The translations under genes and the position numbers were made by a program. A stretch of 64,000 nt of DNA, from NCBI GenBank assembly GCA_963555705.1, contig OY743172.1, positions 28,767,446 through 28,831,445 on the forward strand, in the 5' to 3' direction. Shown here piece after piece: positions 22,727 to 35,000 of the stretch. The first letter of the stretch is position 1. Each line of letters opens with the position of its first letter. The notes beneath the pieces are model-generated. The model was not told the origin of the DNA and did no database searches. It was given only the letters and a program-made list of their open reading frames with translations. The stretch is from Ligustrum vulgare (Eukaryota > Streptophyta > Magnoliopsida > Lamiales > Oleaceae).

Positions 22727-24607
22727 TGATAAGTGTGCTTTACACACTTATTTTGCCTTTAAATTAGCACTTTAAATGACAAATTGAACAAATATCTACT
22801 TATTTATTTCGTCTATCGTGTAAAATTAGGTAAAAATGCATTTTGAAATAAATTGTAACTAATTGATAAAATGTGTGATATATACGTGTGTGTGTGCGCG
22901 CGTGTGTATATATATATATATATATAAAACAGGAGAGTATGGGAGAGTGAGAGAGAAAAGGCTGCTGAGAGACAGAGAAGTGTGGGAGAGAAAAAGAAAA
23001 AGAGGAACAAGGCATGATGGGGAGCAGAAGGGAGAAAAACGAGGTGCGGGTGATGCTGAGAGACAGAGAAGTGTGGGGGAGAAAAAGAAAAAAAAAACCA
23101 GGCTGCTATACATATACATACACACTGACGAGCTTGAAAGAGGGGGTGGAACAGGGGGAGTTGCTAGAGGCTGGTGACAGCAGCCTAATATTGTTGGTGA
23201 CAGCAGCAATAACTATCACTGCCGGAGGTTAACAGATAGATAGAGAGATAGCCAGAGAGGAACCGGGGGGCTGGTGACAGGAGCCGCCACATGTTTTATT
23301 TGCTAGTTAGCTGCTGGAATTAGAAGATAGATAGATAGGCAGAAGGAGGAGAGGCTGGTGACAGCAGCCTAGTACTGCTGGTTGCTGATTCTTTTATATA
23401 GAGGCCTGATATACACTTAAGGTGCTGGTTTTAGGAGGGGTTGAATTGCAGGGTGACACTGCTGGAGGGAAGGAAGCCGCTACTGCTTCTGCCTGAAAGT
23501 GGGAGCTGCTGCTGGTTCAACAATTGGTGTAAGCTGGTGACAGCAGCTTGCTGGTTAACAGAAGAGGACTGCAGAGGAGGAGAAACCGGTGGAAAATTGG
23601 ATAGAGGGAAAACTGGGAAGGATTTGCTGCTGACAGCAGCAAAGACTACTGGTTGGTTTGTTTAGCTGCTGGAAATTTGCTGATTGCTGGAGAAGAAGAA
23701 GTTGCTGCCAATTGGTTGTTGCTGATTCTGCTGTGCTGGGCTGCGCTGAGGACTGCAGCTGGTTGCTGCTAACCTGCTGAACGCTGCTGGAAGCCAGTGC
23801 TGTTGTTGCTGTACACTGAGGCTGATTGCTGAGCAATAGAAGGAGAAGCTGAACTGCTGCTGCAACTGAAATCTGCCACTGGTCTGGACTGCTATTGCTG
23901 CTGGTGCCTGTGCTGGATTAATGCCGACTGAATTGCTGGTTCAACCTGGGAGCAGGGACTGAAACGCAAAGAAGTGAAAGGCTGGTGATGAATGGGAAGG
24001 CTTCAGGTTGCGGCTGGACGCAACTCAAGCGGCGAGCCAAATTCACAATCTTCAAACTCCGGGTTTTTTATGTTTAATGTTTCTTGTTATTTTTATTCTC
24101 AAACTCATGTTTAGCTAAATTTTACGTGTTGGGAGGATTGACGTAATTTAAATTGCACTTAGTTAATTTAAGTTATTTACGTAATTTGCGCTATTTAATT
24201 TCATGCATTTTAATTATTGTCGTTTAATTTCAAGCACTTTAATTTCTGTCGTTTAATTTTGAGTATTTAAATTTATGTTTAATGTCATGCATTTATTTTT
24301 AAGTAGTAAATTTTATTTACAAAACTTGAAAATTAATTAAGTGTTGTTTAAATGAAATCATGAATCCCAACTATTTTAATTTTCCATTTTCCGCATTATC
24401 TTTAGATTTTAGAATTTACTCGTTTAAATTTCAAATTCAAAACCAAAATCCAAAACTTTATTTTGTGACTCTCTTGTTAAAATTAAATTAACTAGTTTGT
24501 GTAATCGAAGTATACATTCCTCGTGGGATCGACAACCCGGACTCAAAAAGTCCACTTTATTACCTGAACGCGACCCGTGCGCTTGCGGTACACGATTTCA
24601 GTGAACA
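22727..24607 (+). repeat. 3' LTR
   Basis: It matches the 5' LTR throughout, except for loss of about 80 bp corresponding to 18616-18695 (a hairpin motif copy plus a gatagat-rich stretch) and scattered substitutions. It ends CAGTGAACA at 24607. Confidence 0.9.
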
Positions 24608-24822
24608 GATTTTATCTTTCCTTTGCCCCAACACTGCTCCCACGGCATAGTCACTCGTATCACACATAAGTTCGAAGGGAAAACTCCAATTCGAAGCCAC
24701 AATAATAGGTGCCGTGATGAGTTTCTCTTTAAGAGTGTTAAAAGCTTGGAGACACTCTTTAGAGAAATCAAATGTGGCACTCTTCTCAAGTAGTGAACAA
24801 AGTGGCTTTGTGAAATCAAATG
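24608..24822 (-). pseudogene. Ty3/gypsy RT-RNase H junction fragment
   Basis: On the minus strand an open segment reads CSLLEKSATFDFSKECLQAF, then TLKEKLITAPIIVA, then FELMCDTSDYAVGAVLGQRK. This is the connection from reverse transcriptase into RNase H of plant gypsy elements, including the first RNase H aspartate region (CDTSDYA). The frame is abruptly cut at 24607 by the LTR end; the missing half is not found on the other side of the 17.7-24.6 kb element. Confidence 0.85.
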
Positions 24823-25083
24823 TTTGCCGTTTAGGCTATACTCGCTTTCAATAATGAAAATGAACTCAAAATTTATATGTTTTGAAGAATAGATCCAAAG
24901 TTATTTTCTTTTACATGAATTAAACTTATTGAAATTATTTCTTAAAAAATATATTCCTAAATTCTTATTATTATCTATTCCGGAAAATGATAGGTCATTA
25001 GTTTATTAATTGACTTATAAGCTTACGGACTATGATATAAATGTTATAGTGACGTTTCAACCCATGCGGGCTGGGGTGTTACA
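24823..25083. other. AT-rich stretch ending in an LTR-end-like motif
   Basis: The phrase cccatgcgggctggggtgttaca (25061-25083) resembles the terminus of the large solo LTR at 30961 (...cttggggtgttaca). It may be a truncated relative. No gene is visible. Confidence 0.35.
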
Positions 25084-25089
25084 AGACAA

Positions 25090-25500
25090 CCAATGAGAAT
25101 AAGTTTCTTAGATATTTTTTGACTGATAGCGAATCCATGAGGTCTTATGCCTATTTCAGAGATGCCTGGTGTTCGATACAACTTACAATATGAACAAGTA
25201 TTCAATGGTATTTGCTCCTTTTGTTGGAGTCAACCATCACGGACAGTCAATTATTTTTGGATGTGGCTTTCTCAGTAACGAAACAGTAGATTCGTTTATA
25301 TGGTTGTTTTTAAAGTTTATTGAGGCAATGCCAACTCAGATAGCCCCTGGAGTCATTATCACCGATCAAGATGTTGCTATCTTGAAAGCCATCTCAAGAA
25401 TTAAGTAGTTCTCCCTGAACCACTATTGTGTGTAGCACATTCTAAACAAGTTTCTTGAGAAGATGAATGTCAATTTGCACAATGGGCAATGTCATGGCTA
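25090..25500 (+). pseudogene. Mutator/FAR1-type transposase fragment
   Basis: The reading FDTTYNMNKYSMVFAPFVGV, then HHGQSIIFGCGFLSNE, then AMPTQIAPGVIITDQDVAIL is the MULE transposase (DDE) core shared with the FAR1/FHY3 transcription-factor family. The first acidic residue lies in FDTTY and the second in ITDQD. Upstream text in another frame (NENKFLRYFLTDSESM) continues the same protein, so a frameshift lies near 25160. A stop follows ISRIK, and downstream text (HILNKFLEKM) still resembles the family. Only about 130 of roughly 700 residues remain. It could come from a transposon or from a FAR1-related gene copy; it is not functional. Confidence 0.85.
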
Positions 25501-26387
25501 CAATTGAATGATTGTATGTTTATCCAGGAGCATATCACCCAGTGCCATGCCATCCATTTTGCCATGTCAAGATACGAATGACTAATGTTGACGTTATCGA
25601 ATCTCACATTTTCAACTCGAATTAAAACAAAAAAATCATCACAATCTCTCAGCATCAAACAAATCCTAAATTAAAAAACACATTAGTGGTGTTATAGTGG
25701 CCCTTTAGGGGTTGAGTAGAACAACAGCCATGGCGTTCCAGTGCAATGTCTGAGAAATTTGGGCTTCCCAATCTAGGGCACAGAATATAACAAAAATTAA
25801 GGTGAACCCAAACTACAACATAAATTAGGGCTTCGATATTAAAAGACCCGTCCATCCATTTGTTGTGAAACCCATCCCAAGTCTAAAATAATAATTCTAG
25901 ATTTAGGATCGGAAAATCACCGTGATTTAGGGCAGAAAACGTTACCTCTGAAATTTACCTAGAACGCACAATTGATCTTTGATGGGTAGCTCTGTAGCCG
26001 GCGTTTTTATACCTTTCGGCCAGTGAGCGACGTAGAGATTGAGGGAGTTAGGGTTGAACGAAATTGAAAAATGGAGAAATGGAGAGAGTGATTTCGGTAT
26101 CTAAATTTGGTGGAAGTGAGTTGTTATATTAAGTACTATAGCCCACTTCCATCCACCTCACTCGACAGCTAGACAAACATGTATAACAGTGGGCACGTGA
26201 ACATGTATTGGAACATACAAAAAAGTGAGCATCATAACTTTCGCCCACCCGACAAGTGATAGGTGGGCTTTTGCTGACCCCACCGACACCCCTAACATGT
26301 CCCTTGTGAGCACCGTGACCTTAAAATTTCCAATGGAACACGACTCCTTAATAAAGATGTGTATTATTTCCTTTTAACTAGTGTTTT
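25501..26387. other. Unassigned stretch between transposase fragment and composite element
   Basis: Moderate GC, with text on the minus strand that could be gene-leader DNA (ctctccatttctccatttttc near 26070, reversed) but no supported ORF. It may be the rest of the Mutator-like element or a captured leader. Confidence 0.35.
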
Positions 26388-26734
26388 ACCCCTGCGATGC
26401 ATGACATTATGTTAAAACATATAATTGAGACTCCAATATTTTCTAATTTTTTTTAATCATATGTCAAACATGTGTATAATGAAATAGATAGGAAAAAAAT
26501 AAAATGATATACTATAATTAATAGAGTTACAATGTTTATACTATAAATTTTAAAAAACTGACATATAAACTACATTCGTAGTTGAGTTGTGTTCTATTTC
26601 CATCTTTGTTGCAAACGGTCATCTTCAAACCTCTGCGATTCGTCACTCTAAAGACTGCAATGTACAATCTCCATGGTTGAAAACCGACTTATTTAAATAA
26701 ATACCAAAAATGGAAAGTGACTTCCCTTGACTCA

Positions 26735-27457
26735 TGTTACGACCATGACTAATTTTACATGACACGTCATTCATATGGGCCCAACAGGAGATCCAAAAAA
26801 CATCCATTCACTTAATCATGACCCATAGGCCAAACTGTGGATACTAAACTTACTGGACTCTTCCATGCCAAGGTACCCCTATGTCGGGGTGATGCTATGC
26901 CTAGGTACCCCTATGCCGAGGTATCCCTATGTCAGGGTAATGTTATGTCGAGGTACCCTTATGCCGATGTACTCCTAAGCCGAAGTGAGTACCCTGGAAA
27001 GGTGGCAAGATAACTTGATGTGACATCTTTAAAGGGATTTGATGGTTGCTTTATCCATATGACATGTAGTAATGATTATAGCCAAAGAGATGGTTTACCT
27101 CATGAATAGTTAGGATCTTGCCATGTGTAAAGCATAACACGTGTCACAATCTAAGAGAATTACTCATTCTATAAATAGAGCACACTTGCCTCCAAGGAAA
27201 GGGTTAGTAAACATAAACTCTTAACAATATATTTAGACTCTCACTCCCTTTTCTCTCTTTTACACACTTATATTTCCCTCACTTAATTTATATTCGCTTG
27301 AAATGAGCACTGACTTTGGTATCGGAGTGCAAACGGGAGCCACCTCGGCCCCCTTTGCAAACTGATTGTTTGTCACAGTGCGCAGGAGATCCACGTGTTC
27401 AAGAGGGAGGAACTGAGACGTGTTGGTCCAAGGTCCAGCCGGATTTTGTGGTCAACA
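26735..27457 (+). repeat. 5' LTR, TGTTACGACC family copy 2
   Basis: It starts TGTTACGACC and ends GTGGTCAACA, closely matching the solo copy at 4475-5230 and the copy at 31270. It carries the same degenerate ctatgccgaggtaccc array (about 26868-26990). Confidence 0.88.
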
Positions 27458-28184
27458 TTTTTTTTTCATATTATCCAAAGATGCACATCTCAAAACGAGG
27501 CAGACTTGTAAGCCCTCCAATTGCTTGAATTGAGCATATTCTCTATGTTATCCAGACAAGCTATTAGCCCTCGTACATCTAGGCGTAAGATCTTCAACAT
27601 TATCGAAGGAAACCTTGTAATTCCCCTCCTATTTGAGGCATGCTCGGGATATTGCTATGAGCCTATATGTCTTCGTAAGTTCGAAGCATTCTCGAGTATT
27701 TTTTTTTTGTTGGGAGAAGAGATACACTTTCAAAAATTTGAATAAAGCAGCCCAATACTGTAAGACCGCTTTTCATTTCTCGTGCAATTTTAAATTTCAC
27801 GTAATATTGTGATGAATGTTATTATAAATTATGATTTTATGATCTTTAATGTCTATAATTAGAATTATTTTGCAGTGGAAAAACTTGGACGCCGTCTCGA
27901 TTAATGTACCAATTAAAAAGTTTATAAATTGTTTATGTACAATTCTCTGTCTAATTGTTTATTTTATTTGTGAAGCTTGTCGATTTCTATTTTTATTAAG
28001 TAGTAAATGACCTAAATTGCATAAATTGAAATTGGGAAAAGGTTTAGTGGCAATTTGAAATTTTATCGAGGGTAAATAGAACTTATAGACTTAATTAAAC
28101 AATAGAGAGATTTGAGGGACTAATTTGCAAATTCAAAAGATTAAAAAATCCTAATTCTAACCTAACCTAAAACCAGTCTCGCAC

Positions 28185-28219
<35 letters not shown>

Positions 28220-29607
28220 AATCTGTCTCTCAGCCTCCCGCTCACACTCAGCCTCCCGTCTCTCTCGCCTCACCCAAACCGCAACCTCACTCAACCAGCG
28301 CCGGAGGTCCCTGCCCACTGCCGCGACCACCACCCTAACCACTATCGCGGTAACCGCTTCCCCCTCTCACGCGCGCACACACACGAAACCGCACACACGA
28401 TTTTACACACACACACCCACTCACACACATAAACAATTTTATATGTTGAATTGTATGTATATATTGATGTATATAGGAATTAATGTAAGTATATATGTAA
28501 TTTCCTCACAATTTCAGATTTCAATTCTTGTTTAATTTTCGAATTTAACCATGAAATTAGGAATTAATGGTGTTATGTGTATGAGTATTGATGTATAGGA
28601 ATGTGTATATTGTTATGTATGTATAGGTATATGTAAATATATAAATCTTGAACTTTTGGTGTAGGCATATGTATATATTCAAATTTTGGCGATAAAGATA
28701 AAATTTCAGACTTGGGACTCATGAAATTTTGACTTAATTGATGTGATATAATATTAAATTTGAGGTTGAAATTATGTATATATGATCATGTACATGTATA
28801 TGAGCATTTGAACAACATGTGTAATTTTGAAACTTTGAGGCAATAACGGCATGTGTAATTTGAAACCTTGAGATAATAGTATAAAAGAGTAAACCTTAAC
28901 ATTTAAGGAACAAGTTAGTTTAAATTGAAGTTATGTTCAAAGTTATAAATTTGTAGTTCAAGGTCATTTTGAATAAGTAATGCCTGACTTTGATTTGTGA
29001 AATTTATAAGTAAGATTTCAAAGTTTTCCTTGAACTTAATGTATTACTTCAAATATGATATGATATGTGGTGTTAAATGTGTTGTTATATTATGAGTCAC
29101 ATGAAAGTCTCAACCTCATTTAAGAGTGTTAAATGTGATTTTTTGGACTAAAAGCATATTTGATTAATGAATGGAAATAATTAGGAGAATTGGTACATTG
29201 ACAACACGGGCAGCCGAGGCTCCTCCACTTGCAAATCCAGATAACGGTAAATACTAAGGACGTCATGTAAGTAAACTTCCCCCTACTTTCATCAAAGTTG
29301 AATGTTAATGTGGAATTAATGTGCTTGATCGACATTCGTGTTAACTGATTTTAATGCTTTTAGTTACTACGTGCAAGTATGTATATTTAAGGAAATGTTA
29401 AAGCATGCACATTATTATGTCATTGCATCATCAAGCATGCATTGACATCGAAATTGGGAAGTCAAATATTTTTAAATGAAAGGAATGTGTCAAGGTGCAA
29501 GTTGTTCAAAAGTTATGTATCCCAAGTTTTTAAGAAAGAATGGGTGTACTTCTAATTCATGAAAGGTGTGAGTGGGAAATGGGGCGCGGGAGACCGGCGT
29601 ACCCGAA

Positions 29608-30076
29608 TTAAACCGCTTTGCAGTGACGCTTGCTAAACCGGTTGACGGTGGCAAATATTAAACCGCTTTGCGGTGACGATTGCTAAACCGGTTGACGGTG
29701 ACAAATATTAAACCGCTTTGCGGTGACGATTGCTAAACCGATTGGCGGTGGCAAATATTAAACCGCTTTGCGGTGACGATTGCTAAACCGCTTGACGGTG
29801 GCAAATATTAAACCGCTTTGCGGTGACGATTGCTAAACCGCTTGACGGTGGCAAATATTAAACCGCTTTGCCGTGACGATTGCTAAACCGCTTGACGGTG
29901 GCGAATATTAAACCGCTTTGCGGTGACGATTGCTAAACCGTTTGGCGGTGGCAAATATTAAACCGCTTTGCGGTGACGATTGCTAAACCGCTTGGCGGTG
30001 GCAAATATTAAACCGCTTTGCGGTGACGATTGCTAAACCGCTTGGCGGTGGCAAATATTAAACCGCTATGCGGTGG
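29608..30076. repeat. 50-bp minisatellite, about 9 copies
   Basis: Each unit contains aaaccgctttgcggtgacga followed by ttgctaaaccgcttgacggt and ggcaaatatt. Each half holds a short hairpin: ACCGCtttGCGGT, and ACCG..CGGT around cttga or cttgg. Units differ by a few bases. There are no unique spacers, so it is not CRISPR-like. Confidence 0.95.
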
Positions 30077-30160
30077 AAAAGTGATAACCTGGTTTTAAGT
30101 AAGGGAAATTGCCCACTGCATTGTGATTGGCTAGAAGATACACTAATTACGCTCACGATG

Positions 30161-30295
30161 GAAATGAAGTAAAAGTCTTGAAATGATGTGAAAGTCTTGA
30201 AATGAAGTAAAAGTCTTGAAATGAAGTAAAAGTCTTGAAATGAAGTAAAAGTTTTGAAATGATGTGAAAGTCTTGAAATGAAGTTAAAGTTTTGG
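30161..30295. repeat. 19-bp tandem repeat, about 7 copies
   Basis: The unit is gaaatgaagtaaaagtctt with variants (gatgtgaaagtctt). It explains the minus-strand frame rich in HFKTFTSFQDF-type text. Confidence 0.9.
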
Positions 30296-31269
30296 AAATG
30301 TTTAAGTGAAAGTTGGAAAGTCTGAAGTCTTGAAAAGTAAAGTAAATGAGGATAATTACTTTGAATGGTCTAAGGCATTTCATGTAATGAGCATGCATCA
30401 CGTGCATAAAGTTTACTTACTGAGTTTTAGCTCATCCCAATCCCTTTCCAATATATTTCAGGTGATGAAAGTTAGATGAGACGAGGAGAGCAATTGGTGG
30501 CAGACTCAGAATATACTCGCTTCAACCTTTTAAATAAAGTCAAATTAGAATTTATTTCAATGTCTCATTAATTATTCTTTAATTTATCTATAATTGATAA
30601 TTGGTTGGTTGGAGTTAGTTTCGAATAAGTATGAGTATCGTATTTGAGGTTAAATTGCCTCTTGTTGTATTTGTTAAAGTTATTATTTGGAATTATATTG
30701 TTGAGGAGTTTGGGATTCTTTTTGTAAAGGGGTTTGATGATGTTTGGGATTTGAATGAGTTGAGATGTGTGTTTGAAAATGGTTATGATGTCTCTCTACA
30801 GGTTGGCTAAGTCCAATTTATAGAGGAGACTCTGTCGAAATTTCTGTAAAATTTTATAATAGAGATGAAAATGTTAAGGTTTTAAATGATTTATTTTCCG
30901 CATATAATGTGAATGGAAGTTAACACGCCTAAGTTTAAGATTTCGAACTTGGGGTGTTACAAATACTCTTTTAATATAACTAAGAAAAGTCTACGTGAAA
31001 GGGTTGTCAAGTGTTCAAATAAGGATCCAAGTGTTCAAACTATATTAAAGCATGGGCCCAAGTGCCTATATTATTCCTCTTCGGCGACACTTTACCATGC
31101 AAAATATATTCTATTTTTTCCATTCTGATGGTGTCTTGCAAGAATGATTTTTCATATATTTCCTATTTTGGTTATTTCTTAGAGTATATACACATTCCAT
31201 CATCTTCAATCCCTTATATTTTCAAGTCCGGTTCGTACATAAATGAATCAACCAGACTTGATGGACTAG

Positions 31270-31974
31270 TGTTACGACCATGACTAATTTTACATGACAC
31301 GTCATCCATATGGGCCCAACATCGGATCCACAAAACATCCATTCACCTAATCATGACCCACAGGCCAAACTGTGGATACCAAACTTGCTGGACTCTTACA
31401 TGCCGAGGTACCCCTATGCCGAGGTGATGCTATGCCTAGGTATCCCTATGCCAGGGTGATGTTATGTCGAGGTACCCTTACGCCGATGTACTCCTAAGCC
31501 GAAGTGAGTACCCTGAAAAGGTGACAAGATAGCTTGATGTGACATCTTTAAAGGGATTTGATGGTTGCTTTATCCATATGACATGTAGTAATGATTATAG
31601 CCAAAGAAATGGTTTACCTCATGAATAGTTAGGATCTTGCCATGTGTAAAGCATAACACGTGTCACAATCTAAGAGAATTACTCATTTTCTAAATAGAGC
31701 ACACTTGCCTCAAAGAAAGGGTTAGTAAACATAAACTCTTAACAATATATTTAGACTCTCAGTCCCTTTTCTCTCTTTTACACACTTATATTTCCCGCAC
31801 TTAATTTATATTCGCTTGAAATGAGCACTGACTTTGGCATCGGAGTGCAAACGGGAGCCATCTGCCCCCCTTTGCAAACTGATTGTTTGTCACAGTGCGC
31901 AGGAGATCCATGTGTTCAAGAGGAAGGAGCTGAGACGTGTTGGTCCAAGGTCCAGTCGGATTTTGTGGTCAACA
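31270..31974 (+). repeat. 3' LTR, TGTTACGACC family copy 3
   Basis: A 705-bp copy, TGTTACGACC to GTGGTCAACA, slightly shorter in the ccgaggtaccc array than copies 1 and 2. It is followed directly by the resumption of the inverted-repeat arm. Confidence 0.88.
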
Positions 31975-33854
31975 ATTCCCGTTGATATTCGTAGCATACG
32001 AAGCTACAAACTGAAATTGTCGTCTCTTGAACTTAAAAGGAAATCTTGCATGTGTTTGATTGAAAAGATGAAAAATAGATAGTAAGAAAATATTTTTTAG
32101 GAATTGATTTGCCTGGAAAATATCATTTGGACGTATTTGATTGGATTAATTTTTTGGGTGAAAAAGTAAGAAATTTTCCTAGATTTGTTGTTTGATTGAC
32201 ATTACATTTCATGGCAAATAAAACAAAATTTAACTATTTTAATAAAATAAAAAAAGATTTTTTTTCTTTTGTTTTTCACTCATTTGTACTTGATAATAGT
32301 AATGTTTAAATTTTGGAAAAAAAAGTCAATTAACAACAATAAAAATGATCAAATGTGACCAAAAATATATTTTCCATCTAAGGTGAAAAATGTTTTCTCA
32401 CCAAATAAGTGAGAAAATCTTTTCAAGGCAAATGAGTTAAGTGTGCTTTAATGGATTATACCTTGGAAAATATTTTTTCAGGTAAATTTTTCAATCAAAC
32501 ACCAAAAAATATAACAGGTAGAAAATATTTTTCATTTGTCATTTTTCAAGCAAATGACACTGAATCAAACATAGCCTAAAATGTGTCAGTGCATCATCGA
32601 AATAAAGAATTTGTACCTTGCAAGATTGCTATCGAGAAATTTTGCTTCAACAACGAGATTTTAAAGTTTTGTAACAATTAATCTCATACCATTACACAGC
32701 CCTGCGGAGTGGTCAACATTCTGCAACAGCATAAAGATATAATCATTACATAAAAAGTTTTTAAATATTTTTTGTTTGTGCTCACAAAAAAAGGGAGAAA
32801 ACTTTTGTAACAAAAATTACATAAACTATTTAATTTAAAAATAATTAAAAATAAATTAATGAACATAAAAAATTCAAAAAACCTAGGCAAATATAGTAGG
32901 GGGTCGAATGTACAGTGTAAATAATATGCAATATGCAAATGCAATAGTCGTACATGAATTTATACTTCGTTCAAAATTAAAATTTCTAATTACAAAAGGA
33001 TAAAGTATAAACAATGGTCAAATTTAATATAAAAACGTCAAGTGAAAAAGTTTTAAATTAAAATAACATAAAGATTTAATCATTATTGTATAATAAGTTT
33101 GAAAATAATTTTGTTTTTATTTACATAAAAAGGGAAAAAAGTTTTAAAAATATACATTTAATTGTTGCTACCAAAATTATTTTAACTATTTAATTTAAAA
33201 AATAATAATAAATATTTAAAAAACGTAAAAAAAATTAATAAACCTAGGTAAATATAGTAATGGTTCGAATATGATCAAAATGTAAACTTAAATAGTCAAA
33301 CATGCATTGACCAAATTGTTAACCATATATTATAATCAAACATTTATTAACCAAATAAATATTAATCAAATAGTTAACAACATTGTATTAGCTCCATATG
33401 TTCATACTGAACTACTAAATATTAACCAAATAGTTAATCATATTGTAGTCGAAGATTTATTAACCAAATATAGTTAAAATAAAGATTTAATCATTCCATA
33501 ATAAGCCTCTGTTTGATATTCATTAAAAAAGAAAAAAAACTAATTTTACTATAGTATTCAATTTTAATCATATTTTAATATTAAAATATTCTACACATAA
33601 ATCCATTTTTTTTATTTTTTTCATTTTCAACCGCAAAAAATCACATAAATCACTATTCAAAATATTTTTAAATAATATACGTCAAGTTTGGAAATAATTT
33701 TTGTTTTTACTTAACAAAAATAAAATGGAGAATAATTTTAAAAATATACATATAGAAAAGTGTTGCTACAAAAATTACTTTATTTATTTAATTTAAAAAT
33801 TTAATAACCCTAGGTAAATATAGTAATGTTTTGAAAACAATTTGAAAATTTAAA

Positions 33855-35000
33855 GTTGTCTAATTTTTATGTTGAAACGAACTGACTGTCACATATATGT
33901 TTGGACAGTAACAAATTAACAGTGAATCATTGAGATTTATTCTAGCGCAATACCAGATGAATCTTGCTGATGCAAATTCGTCTAGATTATAAAACATAAT
34001 AGACAGTATAAATTATGCAGAATTGTAAGAAGACAAGAACACAATATTTGAGCTTAACGTGGAAAAAACTCTAACAGGGAAAATTCACTTGCCCGCACCA
34101 TGCGGACAAAAATCAATCACTATTTTAAGAAAATAGTTTATACAAATCAATCTAAACTGCAGGATAAATCTACGCATAGATTTATCAAAGACCCAAGAAA
34201 TAGATCACTCCCTAATCCTTCTATGACGTGTAATATGAGTTGGCGTCCCATCACTCTTTAGTAACTTTCTTTGAATATGTAACACTCTTCAGCAACCTCG
34301 AACTCCCGTTTGAACACGATCCAAACCTCCTATTTTATCTTCATGCTGAAAGTCTTTTCTTCTCTAAGTGATTGATTCCTCCTCCCGGAAAATCGAAGTC
34401 AAAACACAGTTGAAGTCGTGAATATGAGTGCACCACACGAAAATTAGCTTCAAGACTTCTTAAAAAAAACGTCCCATTTTTTTCAATTTAAATGCAATTG
34501 GATTGCTTGTTCATCAAGAATCCTTGTTGCATAAAATCTCTATTACCTGCAAATCAATCAAAGAAAATTAGAGATAATGGTAAGATAATCATAAATTAAT
34601 AAATATTACCATAAGTATAGATAAGGTAAGATAATCACAGTTCGTTATGGAATAAAAGATCTTACCATATGAAGTGATAAACTTAAATACCAAGAATCAA
34701 ATCGTCAAGATACTCGGCCTAGTCACAATTGGTTATGTTCGGCCATATCAAAAAATAAATCATCAAGAAACTTACCACAATATTTCGAGATTATCATATC
34801 TTGACAAAAGATCAATATTTCTTGATTCAAACAAAATAATTATCATCTCAAAAAATATAATGATTATCACAAATATATAGGATCAAGAAATATTTACGTA
34901 ATTTAATTAAACTTAATAAATTACTAAATACACGTATTTAATAATTATATTATTTTACTTAAATTACAGATTTGTACAAAAATAGAAAATCCCAACTTTT
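33855..35000. mobile_element. Insertion in the left arm, possible Copia-like LTR
   Basis: Comparison with the right arm shows that arm sequence stops near 33855 (...gaaaacaatttgaaaat) and resumes near 35010 (tacaaacttaaatagtcaaac). The inserted text includes gagcttaacgtggaaaaaac and aaaatagaaaatcccaac, wording typical of plant Copia LTRs. Ends and target duplication could not be fixed. Confidence 0.45.

Larger units (their letters stand above)
17741..24607 (+). mobile_element. Large non-autonomous LTR retrotransposon, Tat/Athila-like
   Basis: Long LTRs (1959 and 1881 bp) differ by scattered substitutions and an about 80-bp gap, so the element is young. A tRNA-Asp primer site follows the 5' LTR. 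The internal region (about 3.0 kb) has one ORF of unknown function and no gag, protease, reverse transcriptase or integrase motif that I can see. Large non-coding internal sequence, long LTRs and the tRNA-Asp primer site are typical of Tat/Athila relatives and their non-autonomous derivatives. The right flank (24608) is a gypsy RNase H fragment; the left flank is the element's own internal tail. No target duplication can be assigned. Confidence 0.85.
27759..30961 (+). mobile_element. 3.2-kb solo LTR, probably chromovirus (Tekay-like)
   Basis: It has TG start (TGTAAGACCGC) and CA end (GGGGTGTTACA), with a perfect 5-bp target duplication AATAC (27754-27758, 30962-30966). LTRs of 3 kb or more with this terminus occur in Tekay-type gypsy elements; the lineage call is inference. 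Inside are a CT microsatellite (about 28190-28218), C-rich text at 28225-28440, a 50-bp minisatellite (29608-30076) and a 19-bp repeat (30161-30295). No second LTR or internal domain is present. Nested in the internal region of the 26735-31974 element. Confidence 0.88.
26735..31974 (+). mobile_element. Non-autonomous LTR retrotransposon of the TGTTACGACC family
   Basis: LTRs at 26735-27457 and 31270-31974 flank about 600 bp of internal DNA once the nested solo LTR (27759-30961) is removed. No coding domain is present in the internal part. Diverged 5-bp flanks ACTCA (26730-26734) and ATTCC (31975-31979) correspond to ACTCT in the uninterrupted opposite arm of the inverted repeat (reverse strand near 37605), which confirms the insertion and gives its empty site. 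Confidence 0.8.

Noticed and set aside
28157..28342. Arg/Glu-rich minus-strand frame
   Set aside because: It is the translation of a CT microsatellite inside a solo LTR.
29608..30076. Regular direct repeats resembling a CRISPR array
   Set aside because: The 50-bp units abut without unique spacers, lie inside a plant LTR and form a minisatellite.
33870..34995. Precise Copia solo LTR with target duplication
   Set aside because: TG and CA candidates exist but the flanking five bases do not match, so only an insertion of uncertain class is reported.
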